NCBI GenBank assembly: GCA_000430305.1
Contig: ASZZ01000017.1
Coordinates: 1-34,937, forward strand
DNA from: Streptococcus mitis 17/34
GTDB taxonomy: Bacteria; Bacillota; Bacilli; Lactobacillales; Streptococcaceae
DNA: 34,937 nucleotides
Direction of reading: 5' to 3'
Both the position numbers and the translations under genes were made by a program. The notes under the pieces are model-generated. The model saw nothing but the letters and a program-made list of their open reading frames with translations, ran no database searches and was not told the origin of the DNA. Below are positions 1 to 7,562 of this stretch, piece by piece; within the stretch, counting starts at the first letter, position 1, and the number at the start of each line of letters is the position of its first letter.

Positions 1-127
1 TTTTTAATTCAGGATTTTTTAGTATCAAAAGATGTTTCATAAAATATGGACTCAACCTTTCAACTTAATCCTATTTATTGCTTACTATCCAATAAAATTG
101 AAAAGGATGGAAAAAAGGTTACATTTA

Positions 128-136
128 TGATATAAT
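128..136 (+). promoter_or_regulatory. Promoter of the murA operon (extended -10)
   Basis: TATAAT at 131-136 is preceded by TG at 128-129, an extended -10. The -35 region at 108-113 (TGGAAA) is poor, as is common when TGn is present. Bases 1-127 are AT-rich and I see no gene in them. Confidence 0.7.
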
Positions 137-186
137 TTATTTTAAAGACCTTATTAGAAATCTTGAAAGAGTATTAAAAACTTATA

Positions 187-1446
187 ATGAGAAAAATTGT
201 TATCAATGGTGGATTACCACTGCAAGGTGAAATCACTATTAGTGGTGCTAAAAATAGTGTTGTGGCCTTAATTCCAGCTATTATATTGGCTGATGATGTG
301 GTGACTTTGGATTGTGTTCCAGATATTTCGGATGTAGCCAGTCTTGTCGAAATTATGGAATTGATGGGAGCTACTGTTAAGCGTTATGACGATGTCTTGG
401 AGATTGATCCAAGAGGTGTTCAAAATATTCCAATGCCTTATGGTAAAATTAACAGTCTTCGTGCATCTTACTATTTTTATGGGAGCCTCTTAGGCCGCTT
501 TGGTGAAGCGACAGTTGGTTTGCCGGGAGGATGTGATCTTGGTCCTCGTCCGATTGACTTACACCTTAAGGCTTTTGAAGCTATGGGTGCCACTGTTAGC
601 TACGAGGGAGATAACATGAAGTTATCTGCTAAAGATACAGGACTTCATGGTGCAAGTATTTACATGGATACGGTTAGTGTGGGTGCGACGATTAATACGA
701 TGATTGCTGCGGTTAAAGCAAACGGTCGTACTATTATTGAAAATGCAGCCCGTGAACCTGAGATTATTGATGTAGCTACTCTCTTGAATAATATGGGAGC
801 TCACATCCGCGGTGCAGGAACTAATATCATCATTATTGATGGTGTTGACAGATTACACGGAACACGTCATCAGGTGATTCCAGATCGTATCGAAGCTGGA
901 ACATATATTTCCTTAGCTGCTGCAGTCGGCAAAGGAATTCGTATAAATAATGTTCTTTACGAACACCTAGAAGGATTTATTGCTAAGCTGGAAGAAATGG
1001 GAGTTAGAATGACTGTATCTGAAGACAGCATTTTTGTCGAGGAACAGTCTAATTTGAAAGCGATCAATATTAAGACAGCTCCTTACCCAGGCTTTGCTAC
1101 TGACTTGCAACAACCGATTACCCCACTTTTACTAAGAGCGAATGGTCGTGGTACAATTGTCGATACGATTTACGAAAAACGTGTAAATCATGTTTTTGAA
1201 CTAGCAAAGATGGATGCGGACATTTCGACAACAAATGGTCATATTTTGTACACAGGTGGACGTGATTTGCGTGGGGCAAGTGTTAAAGCAACTGACCTGA
1301 GAGCTGGTGCAGCTTTAGTTATTGCTGGTTTGATGGCCGAGGGGCAAACTGAAATTACCAATATCGAGTTTATCTTACGTGGTTATTCTGATATTATCGA
1401 AAAATTACGTAATCTAGGAGCGGATATTAGACTTGTTGAGGATTAA
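187..1446 (+). CDS. murA: UDP-N-acetylglucosamine 1-carboxyvinyltransferase (MurA family, MurZ-type paralog)
   Basis: This is a cytoplasmic enzyme for the first committed step of peptidoglycan synthesis: it transfers enolpyruvate from PEP to UDP-GlcNAc. The 419-residue length is standard. Visible landmarks are the N-terminal ISGAKNS (K22 and N23 belong to the substrate site), the PGGC loop with the fosfomycin-target cysteine at about C116 followed by [10 protein letters not shown], and a C-terminal DLRAGAAL segment. Low-GC Gram-positives usually carry two MurA paralogs. The opening [16 protein letters not shown] resembles the pneumococcal copy often called MurZ or MurA1; that assignment is from memory. 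The start is the first ATG after an extended -10 promoter, with only a weak purine-rich Shine-Dalgarno near 165-171. It heads a four-gene run with map. Confidence 0.95.
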   Translation: MRKIVINGGLPLQGEITISGAKNSVVALIPAIILADDVVTLDCVPDISDVASLVEIMELMGATVKRYDDVLEIDPRGVQNIPMPYGKINSLRASYYFYGSLLGRFGEATVGLPGGCDLGPRPIDLHLKAFEAMGATVSYEGDNMKLSAKDTGLHGASIYMDTVSVGATINTMIAAVKANGRTIIENAAREPEIIDVATLLNNMGAHIRGAGTNIIIIDGVDRLHGTRHQVIPDRIEAGTYISLAAAVGKGIRINNVLYEHLEGFIAKLEEMGVRMTVSEDSIFVEEQSNLKAINIKTAPYPGFATDLQQPITPLLLRANGRGTIVDTIYEKRVNHVFELAKMDADISTTNGHILYTGGRDLRGASVKATDLRAGAALVIAGLMAEGQTEITNIEFILRGYSDIIEKLRNLGADIRLVED

Positions 1447-1461
1447 ACCTTAGAGGTGTTT

Positions 1462-2013
1462 ATGAATATTTGGACCAAATTAGCAATGTTTTCTTTTTTT
1501 GAAACGGATCGCTTGTATTTGCGTCCTTTCTTTTTTAGTGATAGTAAGGACTTCCATGAGATAGCTTCAAATCCAGAAAATTTACAATTCATTTTTCCAA
1601 GTCAAGCTAGTCCTGAAGAGAGTCAATATGCACTGGCCAATTATTTTATGAAGGTTCCTTTAGGAGTATGGGCTATTTGTGATAAGAAAACTGAAAAAAT
1701 GATTGGTTCAATTAAGTTTGAGAAGCTAGATGAAATTAAAAAAGAAGCAGAACTTGGCTATTTTTTGAGAAAAGATGTATGGTGTCAAGGATTTATGACA
1801 GAGGTTGTTAGAAAAATTTGTCAGCTTTCTTTTGAGGAATTTGGCTTAAAACAATTATCTATTATTACCCATCTCGAAAATGAAGCAAGTCAAAAGGTTG
1901 CTCTTAAGGCTGGATTTAGTTTGTTCCGTCAGTTTAAGGGAAGTGATCGCTACACAAGAAAAATGCGGGATTATCTTGAATTTCGGTATGTAAAAGGAGA
2001 ATTCAATGAGTAA
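1462..2013 (+). CDS. GNAT-family N-acetyltransferase (RimJ/RimL-like)
   Basis: This is a 183-residue protein of the acetyltransferase_3 / RimJ-RimL type. It has the usual opening FETDRLYLRPF near residues 13-23, a central strand GVWAICDKKTEKMIGSI, ELGYFLRKDVWCQGFMTE as the acetyl-CoA-binding core, and a late ENEASQKVALKAGF helix that matches the family's NxxSxxVxxKxGF. The substrate is unknown. I start at the ATG at 1462, with AGAGGTG at 1452-1458 as ribosome-binding site. A GTG at 1456 is in frame but lies inside that site, so it is less likely. The gene begins 15 nt after murA and its end overlaps the next gene by 8 nt, so it should be co-transcribed. Confidence 0.85.
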   Translation: MNIWTKLAMFSFFETDRLYLRPFFFSDSKDFHEIASNPENLQFIFPSQASPEESQYALANYFMKVPLGVWAICDKKTEKMIGSIKFEKLDEIKKEAELGYFLRKDVWCQGFMTEVVRKICQLSFEEFGLKQLSIITHLENEASQKVALKAGFSLFRQFKGSDRYTRKMRDYLEFRYVKGEFNE

Positions 2014-3283
2014 GCATCAGGAAATTCTAAGCTATTTGGAAGAATTACCTGTCGGAAAGAGGGTTAGTGTTCGTAGTATTTCCAACCATCTGGGAGTCAG
2101 TGATGGAACGGCTTATCGCGCTATCAAGGAAGCTGAAAACCGTGGAATTGTGGAGACTCGACCAAGAAGTGGTACTATTCGCGTTAAATCCCAGAAAGTT
2201 GCTATTGAAAGATTAACTTTTGATGAAATTGCAGAAGTGACTTCTTCGGAGGTTCTGGCTGGTCAAGAAGGTTTAGAGAGAGAATTTAGCAAGTTTTCAA
2301 TCGGTGCCATGACTGAACAAAACATCTTGTCTTACCTTCATGATGGGGGGCTCTTGATTGTCGGAGATCGTACTCGTATCCAATTATTAGCGCTTGAAAA
2401 TGAAAATGCAGTCTTGGTTACAGGTGGTTTCCATGTTCATGATGATGTTCTTAAACTGGCAAATCAAAAAGGAATTCCTGTTTTAAGAAGCAAGCATGAT
2501 ACTTTCACTGTTGCGACCATGATCAATAAAGCCTTGTCAAATGTTCAAATTAAGACGGATATTCTGACAGTTGAGAAACTTTATCGTCCGAGTCATGAGT
2601 ATGGTTTTCTGAGAGAGACTGACACCGTTAAAGATTATTTGGACTTAGTTCGTAAGAATCGTAGCAGTCGTTTTCCAGTGATTAACCAACATCAGGTTGT
2701 TGTTGGAGTTGTAACCATGAGAGACGCTGGTGATAAGTCACCAAGTACCACAATTGACAAGGTCATGTCGCGTAGTCTATTTTTAGTTGGTTTATCGACA
2801 AATATTGCCAATGTGAGTCAACGGATGATTGCTGAAGACTTTGAAATGGTACCGGTTGTTCGGAATAATCAAACCTTGCTTGGAGTTGTGACACGACGAG
2901 ATGTCATGGAGAAAATGAGTCGTTCCCAAGTTTCGGCTCTACCAACTTTTTCTGAGCAGATTGGACAAAAACTCTCTTATCACCATGATGAAGTAGTCAT
3001 TACAGTGGAACCTTTTATGCTTGAAAAAAACGGTGTTTTGGCTAATGGTGTATTAGCTGAAATTTTGACTCACATGACCCAAGATTTAGTTGTGAATAGC
3101 GGGCGCAATCTCATTATCGAGCAGATGCTGATCTACTTTTTGCAGGCTGTTCAGATTGATGATATACTGCGCATTCAAGCACGCATTATCCATCATACTA
3201 GACGATCAGCTATTATTGACTACGATATTTATCACGGTCATCAGATTGTTTCAAAAGCAAATGTGACCGTTAAAATTAATTAG
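2006..3283 (+). CDS. HTH-DRTGG-CBS-hotdog regulatory protein (YtoI-like)
   Basis: This 425-residue multidomain protein is a likely cytoplasmic ligand-sensing regulator. In order I read a winged helix-turn-helix (about 1-60, including SISNHLGVSDGTAYRAIKEAE), a DRTGG domain (about 70-180, with the signature as VGDRTRIQLLALE), two CBS motifs (about 190-305; VVGVVTMRDA and LLGVVTRRDV are typical CBS ends), and a C-terminal hotdog-like fold (about 315-425). This order matches the B. subtilis YtoI family. CBS pairs usually bind adenosine nucleotides, but the ligand and targets of this family are not established as far as I know. It overlaps the acetyltransferase gene by 8 nt and lies 15 nt before map, so translational coupling is likely. 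Confidence 0.85.
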   Translation: MSKHQEILSYLEELPVGKRVSVRSISNHLGVSDGTAYRAIKEAENRGIVETRPRSGTIRVKSQKVAIERLTFDEIAEVTSSEVLAGQEGLEREFSKFSIGAMTEQNILSYLHDGGLLIVGDRTRIQLLALENENAVLVTGGFHVHDDVLKLANQKGIPVLRSKHDTFTVATMINKALSNVQIKTDILTVEKLYRPSHEYGFLRETDTVKDYLDLVRKNRSSRFPVINQHQVVVGVVTMRDAGDKSPSTTIDKVMSRSLFLVGLSTNIANVSQRMIAEDFEMVPVVRNNQTLLGVVTRRDVMEKMSRSQVSALPTFSEQIGQKLSYHHDEVVITVEPFMLEKNGVLANGVLAEILTHMTQDLVVNSGRNLIIEQMLIYFLQAVQIDDILRIQARIIHHTRRSAIIDYDIYHGHQIVSKANVTVKIN

Positions 3284-3298
3284 AAACTAGGAGAAAAG

Positions 3299-4159
3299 AT
3301 GATAACATTAAAATCAGCTCGTGAAATCGAAGCTATGGATAAAGCCGGTGATTTCCTTGCAAGTATTCATATCGGCTTACGTGATTTGATTAAGCCTGGC
3401 GTAGATATGTGGGAAGTTGAAGAGTATGTTCGCCGTCGTTGTAAGGAAGAAAATTTCCTTCCACTTCAGATTGGGGTTGACGGTGCCATGATGGATTATC
3501 CTTATGCTACCTGCTGCTCTCTTAATGATGAAGTTGCTCACGCTTTCCCTCGTCATTATATCTTGAAAGATGGTGATTTGCTCAAAGTGGATATGGTTTT
3601 GGGAGGTCCAATTGCCAAATCTGATTTGAATGTCTCAAAATTAAACTTCAACAATGTCGAGCAAATGAAAAAATACACTCAGAGCTATTCTGGTGGTCTA
3701 GCAGACTCATGTTGGGCTTACGCTGTAGGTACACCGTCCGAAGAAGTGAAAAATTTGATGGATGTAACCAAAGAAGCCATGTACAAGGGAATCGAGCAAG
3801 CTGTCGTTGGAAATCGTATCGGTGATATCGGTGCGGCTATTCAAGAATACGCTGAAAGTCGTGGTTACGGGGTAGTGCGTGATTTGGTTGGTCATGGTGT
3901 TGGACCAACTATGCACGAAGAACCAATGGTTCCTAACTATGGTATTGCAGGTCGTGGACTCCGTCTCCGTGAAGGGATGGTCTTGACAATTGAACCAATG
4001 ATCAATACAGGTGACTGGGAAATCGATACAGATATGAAAACTGGTTGGGCACATAAAACCATCGACGGTGGATTGTCATGCCAGTATGAACACCAATTCG
4101 TGATTACGAAAGATGGTCCTGTTATCTTGACTAGTCAAGGTGAAGAAGGAACTTATTAA
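3299..4159 (+). CDS. map: Methionine aminopeptidase, type I, with streptococcal insert
   Basis: This is an essential cytoplasmic metalloprotease that removes the initiator methionine from nascent proteins. The five metal ligands are visible: D98 (KVDMV), D136 (LADSC), H199 (GHG), E232 (TIEPM) and E264 (QYEHQ). H81 and H206 are at the expected second-shell positions. At 286 residues it is longer than the roughly 264 of E. coli. The difference lies between the two aspartates, which are 38 residues apart instead of 11, giving a 27-residue insertion rich in Asn, Lys and Ser. This insert is known from pneumococcal-type enzymes. The start codon has a GGAG site just upstream (tag-gagaaaag at 3289-3297). 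It is the last gene of the murA operon and is followed by a strong terminator. Confidence 0.95.
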   Translation: MITLKSAREIEAMDKAGDFLASIHIGLRDLIKPGVDMWEVEEYVRRRCKEENFLPLQIGVDGAMMDYPYATCCSLNDEVAHAFPRHYILKDGDLLKVDMVLGGPIAKSDLNVSKLNFNNVEQMKKYTQSYSGGLADSCWAYAVGTPSEEVKNLMDVTKEAMYKGIEQAVVGNRIGDIGAAIQEYAESRGYGVVRDLVGHGVGPTMHEEPMVPNYGIAGRGLRLREGMVLTIEPMINTGDWEIDTDMKTGWAHKTIDGGLSCQYEHQFVITKDGPVILTSQGEEGTY

Positions 4160-4174
4160 AATAATTAAAAACAG

Positions 4175-4223
4175 ATTGAAGAAAAAGTGGCTCTTTGGAC
4201 AATTTTCTTCAATTTTTTCTTTT
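4175..4223 (+). terminator. Rho-independent terminator after map
   Basis: A perfect 11-bp inverted repeat, ATTGAAGAAAA (4175-4185) and TTTTCTTCAAT (4203-4213), with a 17-nt loop, is followed by a T-rich tract to 4223. Confidence 0.8.
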
Positions 4224-4226
4224 ATC

Positions 4227-4330
4227 TATAGTGAAATGAAAAAACCGAACAACTTGATTGAGAAATTCAAATCAATTTCTAACAATGTTTTAGAAAACAT
4301 AGTGTACTATTAAAGAGTTTATTCCATATA
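4227..4330 (+). repeat. RUP-type repeat (forward copy, degenerate right end)
   Basis: It begins TATAGTGAAATGAAA (4227), has the core ATTTCTAACAATGTTTTAGAAA (4276-4297, quoted in part), continues with GTGTACTATT (4302-4311) and fades into AGTTTATTCC...TATA near 4330. Its size of about 104 bp and internal landmarks match the ~107-bp RUP of pneumococcus, thought to be mobilised by IS630-Spn1 transposase. A second copy in the opposite orientation lies at 26967-27067, and the two share the core and ends. The right terminal repeat is decayed here. Confidence 0.65.
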
Positions 4331-4363
4331 ATATAATGATAAAAACAGTTAACCGTAGCAAAC

Positions 4364-4394
4364 TTGATACAAATTTTAATATTTATAGTACAAT
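4364..4394 (+). promoter_or_regulatory. Putative promoter of ccdA-etrx2
   Basis: TTGATA at 4364-4369 and TACAAT at 4389-4394 are separated by 19 bp, slightly long. Transcription would start near 4401, 26 nt before the TTG start codon. A second TATAAT lies at 4332-4337, immediately past the RUP, and could be an alternative. Confidence 0.4.
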
Positions 4395-4426
4395 AGGTTT
4401 AAATTCTTAAGAAAGTTGGTTCTTTA

Positions 4427-5134
4427 TTGGAAACGCTAGTATTTTCAATCTCCGTTTTTCTAGCAGGGGTCTTGTCCTTCTTTTCTCCCTGTATTTTTCC
4501 TCTGTTACCCGTTTACACTGGAATTTTGCTGGATGATCAGGAAAGTGCAAAAAGTTTTTCCTTATTTGGGAGAAAGGTTCTTTGGTCGGGTCTGATTCGA
4601 ACGCTTTGCTTTATTGCAGGTATTTCTCTTATTTTCTTTATTCTAGGATTTGGTGCTGGTTACTTTGGTAATATTCTCTATGCCAATTGGTTTCGCTATA
4701 CTATGGGTACGATTATTATCATTTTAGGCCTTCACCAGATGGAAATTTTTCATTTTAAGAAATTAGAGGTTCAAAAAAGCTTTACTTTTAAGAAATCAGA
4801 AGCCAATCGTTATTGGTCGGCATTTTTACTTGGTATTACCTTTAGCTTCGGTTGGACGCCATGTATCGGTCCAGTTTTGAGTTCGGTTTTAGCTCTTGCG
4901 GCTTCTGGTGGTAATGGAGCTTGGCAAGGTGCTATCTATACTCTTATTTACACTCTAGGGATGGCCATTCCTTTCTTGGTTTTGGCTCTAGCTTCAGGTG
5001 TAGTGATGCCTTATTTTAGTAAAATCAAGCGTCATATGATGCTACTGAAGAAAATTGGTGGTTTCCTCATTATTTTAATGGGAATTTTGTTAATACTAGG
5101 ACAAGTAAATGTTCTAGCTGGAATTTTTGAATAA
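4427..5134 (+). CDS. ccdA: CcdA/DsbD-type thiol-disulfide transport membrane protein
   Basis: This 235-residue integral membrane protein has about six hydrophobic helices. It carries electrons from cytoplasmic thioredoxin across the membrane to surface thioredoxin-like proteins. The two redox cysteines of the family are present: C22 in FFSPCIFPL (helix 1) and C146 in GWTPCIGPVL (helix 4), each in its Pro-flanked context. The only plausible start is a TTG at 4427, since no in-frame ATG precedes the first helix; the upstream GAAAG is a weak ribosome-binding site. The next gene, 11 nt downstream, is a CXXC lipoprotein, the expected electron acceptor. The pair matches CcdA2-Etrx2 of S. pneumoniae, which supplies reducing power to surface methionine sulfoxide reductase; the pairing is from memory of that work. 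Confidence 0.9.
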   Translation: METLVFSISVFLAGVLSFFSPCIFPLLPVYTGILLDDQESAKSFSLFGRKVLWSGLIRTLCFIAGISLIFFILGFGAGYFGNILYANWFRYTMGTIIIILGLHQMEIFHFKKLEVQKSFTFKKSEANRYWSAFLLGITFSFGWTPCIGPVLSSVLALAASGGNGAWQGAIYTLIYTLGMAIPFLVLALASGVVMPYFSKIKRHMMLLKKIGGFLIILMGILLILGQVNVLAGIFE

Positions 5135-5145
5135 AGGAGAAAAAG

Positions 5146-5712
5146 ATGAAAAAAGCAATGTTTGCTGGCTTAAGCCTCTTGTCATTAGTCGTTTTAATAG
5201 CTTGCGGGGAGGAAGAAACTAAAAAGACTCAAGCACCAGAACAAGCCCCAAAACAGCAGCAACAAACGCCTGTACAACAAATTGCTGTTGGAAAAGAAGC
5301 TCCAGACTTCACCTTGCAATCCATGGATGGTAAAGAAGTTAGGTTATCTGATTATAAGGGTAAAAAAGTCTACTTGAAATTTTGGGCTTCATGGTGTGGT
5401 CCATGTAAGAAAAGTATGCCTGAGTTGATGGAATTAGCTGCGAAACCAGATCGTGATTTCGAAATTCTTAGTGTCATTGCACCAGGAATTCAAGGTGAAA
5501 AAACTGTTGAGCAATTCCCACAATGGTTCCAAGATCAAGGTTATAAGGATATCCCAGTTCTTTATGATACCAAAGCAACCACCTTCCAAGCTTATCAAAT
5601 TCGAAGCATTCCTACAGAATATTTAATTGATAGCCAAGGAAAGATTGGAAAGATTCAATTTGGTGTCATCAGCAATGCGGATGCGGAAGCAGCCTTTAAA
5701 GAAATGAACTAG
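5146..5712 (+). CDS. etrx2: Extracellular thioredoxin-like lipoprotein (Etrx2 / TlpA family)
   Basis: This 188-residue surface lipoprotein acts as a thiol-disulfide reductant outside the membrane. It has a lipoprotein signal peptide with lipobox LIAC and lipidation at C20, a Gln/Pro/Lys-rich tether (about 22-48), then an AhpC/TSA-thioredoxin fold starting APDFTLQSMDGKEVRLSDYKGK. The active site WCGPC is at 83-87 (C84, C87), and the cis-proline loop is IRSIPTEYLID. The ribosome-binding site AAAGGAG lies just before the ATG, 11 nt after ccdA, so the two genes form an operon closed by a terminator. In pneumococcus, Etrx1 and Etrx2 deliver electrons to the surface MsrAB2; a similar role in oxidative-stress repair is inferred here. 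Confidence 0.9.
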   Translation: MKKAMFAGLSLLSLVVLIACGEEETKKTQAPEQAPKQQQQTPVQQIAVGKEAPDFTLQSMDGKEVRLSDYKGKKVYLKFWASWCGPCKKSMPELMELAAKPDRDFEILSVIAPGIQGEKTVEQFPQWFQDQGYKDIPVLYDTKATTFQAYQIRSIPTEYLIDSQGKIGKIQFGVISNADAEAAFKEMN

Positions 5713-5720
5713 AATCGATA

Positions 5721-5753
5721 AAAATCTGATTACAATATGTAATCAGATTTTTT
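5721..5753 (+). terminator. Rho-independent terminator after etrx2
   Basis: AAATCTGATTAC (5722-5733) and GTAATCAGATTT (5739-5750) form a perfect 12-bp stem with a 5-nt loop and a following T-run. Confidence 0.9.
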
Positions 5754-5773
5754 AGAAAAACATTTTATAAATA

Positions 5774-5803
5774 TTCACAAATATCCTATATTTATGGTAA
5801 AAT
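5774..5803 (+). promoter_or_regulatory. Promoter of the amino-acid permease
   Basis: TTCACA at 5774-5779 and TAAAAT at 5798-5803 are 18 bp apart; TG at 5795-5796 makes an extended -10. The gene has a GGAG ribosome-binding site at 5821-5824. Confidence 0.6.
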
Positions 5804-5832
5804 AGAATCATCATTTTATTTGGAGAAGAAAG

Positions 5833-7223
5833 ATGAATATATTTAGAACAAAGAATGTTAGTTTGGATAAAACAGAGATGCACAGGCATTTGAAGTTATG
5901 GGATTTGATTTTGCTGGGTATCGGAGCCATGGTTGGTACAGGTGTTTTTACAATTACAGGTACTGCAGCTGCAACGCTTGCTGGTCCAGCCCTAGTGATT
6001 TCAATCGTCATTTCTGCCTTGTGTGTGGGATTATCAGCCTCTTTTTTGCAGAATTTGCTTCGCGAGTACCTGCTACAGGTGGTGCCTACAGCTATCTCTA
6101 TGCTATATTAGGAGAATTCCCTGCTTGGTTGGCTGGTTGGTTAACCATGATGGAGTTCATGACAGCCATATCAGGTGTGGCTTCGGGTTGGGCAGCTTAT
6201 TTTAAAGGCTTGCTCTCTCAATACGGGATAGCCCTTCCTCAGGCTTTAAATGGCACCTTTAATCCTCAAGCAGGGACATTTGTTGATTTATTACCTATTC
6301 TTGTCTTAGTTTTAGTTACCTCGCTTGTTTTACTTAATGCCAAGGCAGCATTACGCTTTAACTCTATTCTAGTTATTTTGAAATTTTCCGCTTTAGCTCT
6401 CTTTGTTTTAGTAGGAATTTGGAATATTAAACTTGATAATTGGAGCAATTTTGCTCCTTATGGTTTTGGACAAATCTATGGTGCTAGTACTGGTATTATG
6501 GCTGGTGCGTCCTTGATGTTCTTCGGTTTTTTGGGATTTGAATCCATCTCTATGGCTGTAGATGAAGTCAAGACTCCTCAAAAAAATATTCCTAGAGGGA
6601 TTGTCTTATCGCTTTCTATCGTAACTATTCTCTATGCCTTGGTGACGCTTGTCCTGACTGGTGTGGTTCACTATAGTCATCTAAATGTCGACGATGCCGT
6701 TGCCTTTGCCCTTCGTAGTGTTGGGATTAGTTGGGCAGCCAACTATGTGTCATTAGTGGCTATCTTGACCTTGATTACAGTTTGTATTTCGATGACCTAT
6801 GCCCTATCGCGTATGATTTACAGTTTAGCGCGTGACGGATTGATGCCTGCCGCCTTTAAAGAACTAACGAAGACTAGCAAGGTACCCAAGAATGCTACTA
6901 TCTTGACGGGTCTAGCTTCAGCAGTAGCTGCAGGAATATTCCCACTAGCCAGTATCGCAGCCTTCTTAAACATTTGTACCTTGGCCTACTTGATGATGCT
7001 TGCTTACGGCTTGATTCGTTTACGGAAAGAAAAAGGAATGCCCAAAGCGGGCGAATTTAAAACACCATTGGTACCTCTGTTACCGATTTTATCAATCATC
7101 ATTTGTTTATCCTTTATGTTGCAGTATAATATGGAAACTTGGATTGCTTTCCTAGTTGCCTTGTTAGTAGGAAGTATGATTTACTTCACTTATGGCTATA
7201 AGCATTCTACCATAGAAGAATAA
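5833..7223 (+). pseudogene. APC-family amino-acid permease, frameshifted
   Basis: This is an amino acid-polyamine-organocation permease (YfnA/CAT-like), a membrane uptake system. The first frame (5833-6111) gives the true N-terminus MNIFRTKNVSLDKTEMHRH and the first helix with GIGAMVGTGVF, the substrate-backbone-binding motif. It then loses the frame near codon 70 and stops after 92 codons. The remaining helices continue without a break in the -1 frame from about 6042 (FAEFASRVPATGGAYSYLY...). The joined product would be 463 residues, a normal length. Homologues read ALFFAEF where this frame reads ASFLQN, so the simplest explanation is loss of one C from a CCC before CTTTTTT (6037-6047). The T-run also forms the slippery heptamer T TTT TTG in the zero frame, so some full-length product could be made. 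The substrate is unknown. Confidence 0.8.
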
Positions 7224-7420
7224 TACTCTTCGAAAATCTCTTCAAACCACGTCAGCTTCGCCTTGCCGTATATATGGTTATTGACTTCGTCAGTTTCATC
7301 TACAACCTCAAAAACATGTTTTGAGCTGACTTCGTCAGTCTTATCTACAACCTCAAAACAGTGTTTTGAGCAGCCTGCGGCTAGCTTCCTAATTTGCTCT
7401 TTGATTTTCATTGAGTATAA
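7221..7420 (+). repeat. BOX element, boxA-boxB-boxB-boxC
   Basis: BoxA (about 7221-7280) includes CGTCAGCTTCGCCTTGCCGT, the complement of the classic BOX primer region. BoxB occurs twice, at about 7281-7326 and 7327-7371, each with TGACTTCGTCAGT and ending in TTTTGAGC. BoxC (about 7371-7420) includes GCCTGCGGCTAGCTTCC and ends TTGATTTTCATTGAGTATAA. The terminal ATACTC and GAGTATAA are inverted. The left end coincides with the permease stop codon. Total length is about 200 bp, as expected for an A-B2-C arrangement. Confidence 0.9.
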
Positions 7421-7426
7421 AGTGAG

Positions 7427-7460
7427 AATCTGTTGAGTTGTTGAAACTCAGCAGATTTTT
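7427..7460 (+). terminator. Rho-independent terminator downstream of the permease/BOX
   Basis: AATCTGTTGAGTT (7427-7439) pairs with AACTCAGCAGATT (7445-7457) with one G-U pair, a 5-nt loop, and then a T-run. Confidence 0.8.
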
Positions 7461-7498
7461 ATATGTGAAAGAAATTTCAAAATTTTTCTAAAAATAGC

Positions 7499-7527
7499 TT
7501 GACAGATTAAATTTTTAGGAGTAGAAT
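7499..7527 (+). promoter_or_regulatory. Promoter of adcAII-phtD
   Basis: TTGACA at 7499-7504 and TAGAAT at 7522-7527 are spaced by 17 bp. The predicted start of transcription (about 7534) falls inside the adjacent AdcR-like operator. Confidence 0.85.
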
Positions 7528-7528
7528 G

Positions 7529-7552
7529 TTTACCAGTTAATTAAATAGTTAA
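7529..7552 (+). promoter_or_regulatory. Two contiguous AdcR-like operators
   Basis: TTTACCAGTTAA (7529-7540) and TTAAATAGTTAA (7541-7552) each differ from the AdcR palindrome TTAACYRGTTAA at one position. They abut exactly and lie between the -10 box and the ribosome-binding site AAGGGG. This location suits zinc-dependent repression by the MarR-family regulator AdcR. Confidence 0.75.
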
Positions 7553-7562
7553 GGGGTTATCC

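Noticed and set aside
5898-6041. Start of the second permease frame upstream of the frameshift
   Set aside because: Residues before about 6042 in that frame (MGFDFAGYRSHGWYRC...) do not resemble a permease; the true N-terminus is in the other frame.
7196-7411. 71-codon minus-strand ORF with KHVFEVVDETDEVN repeats
   Set aside because: It is the translation of the BOX element; the peptide repeats are the two boxB units.
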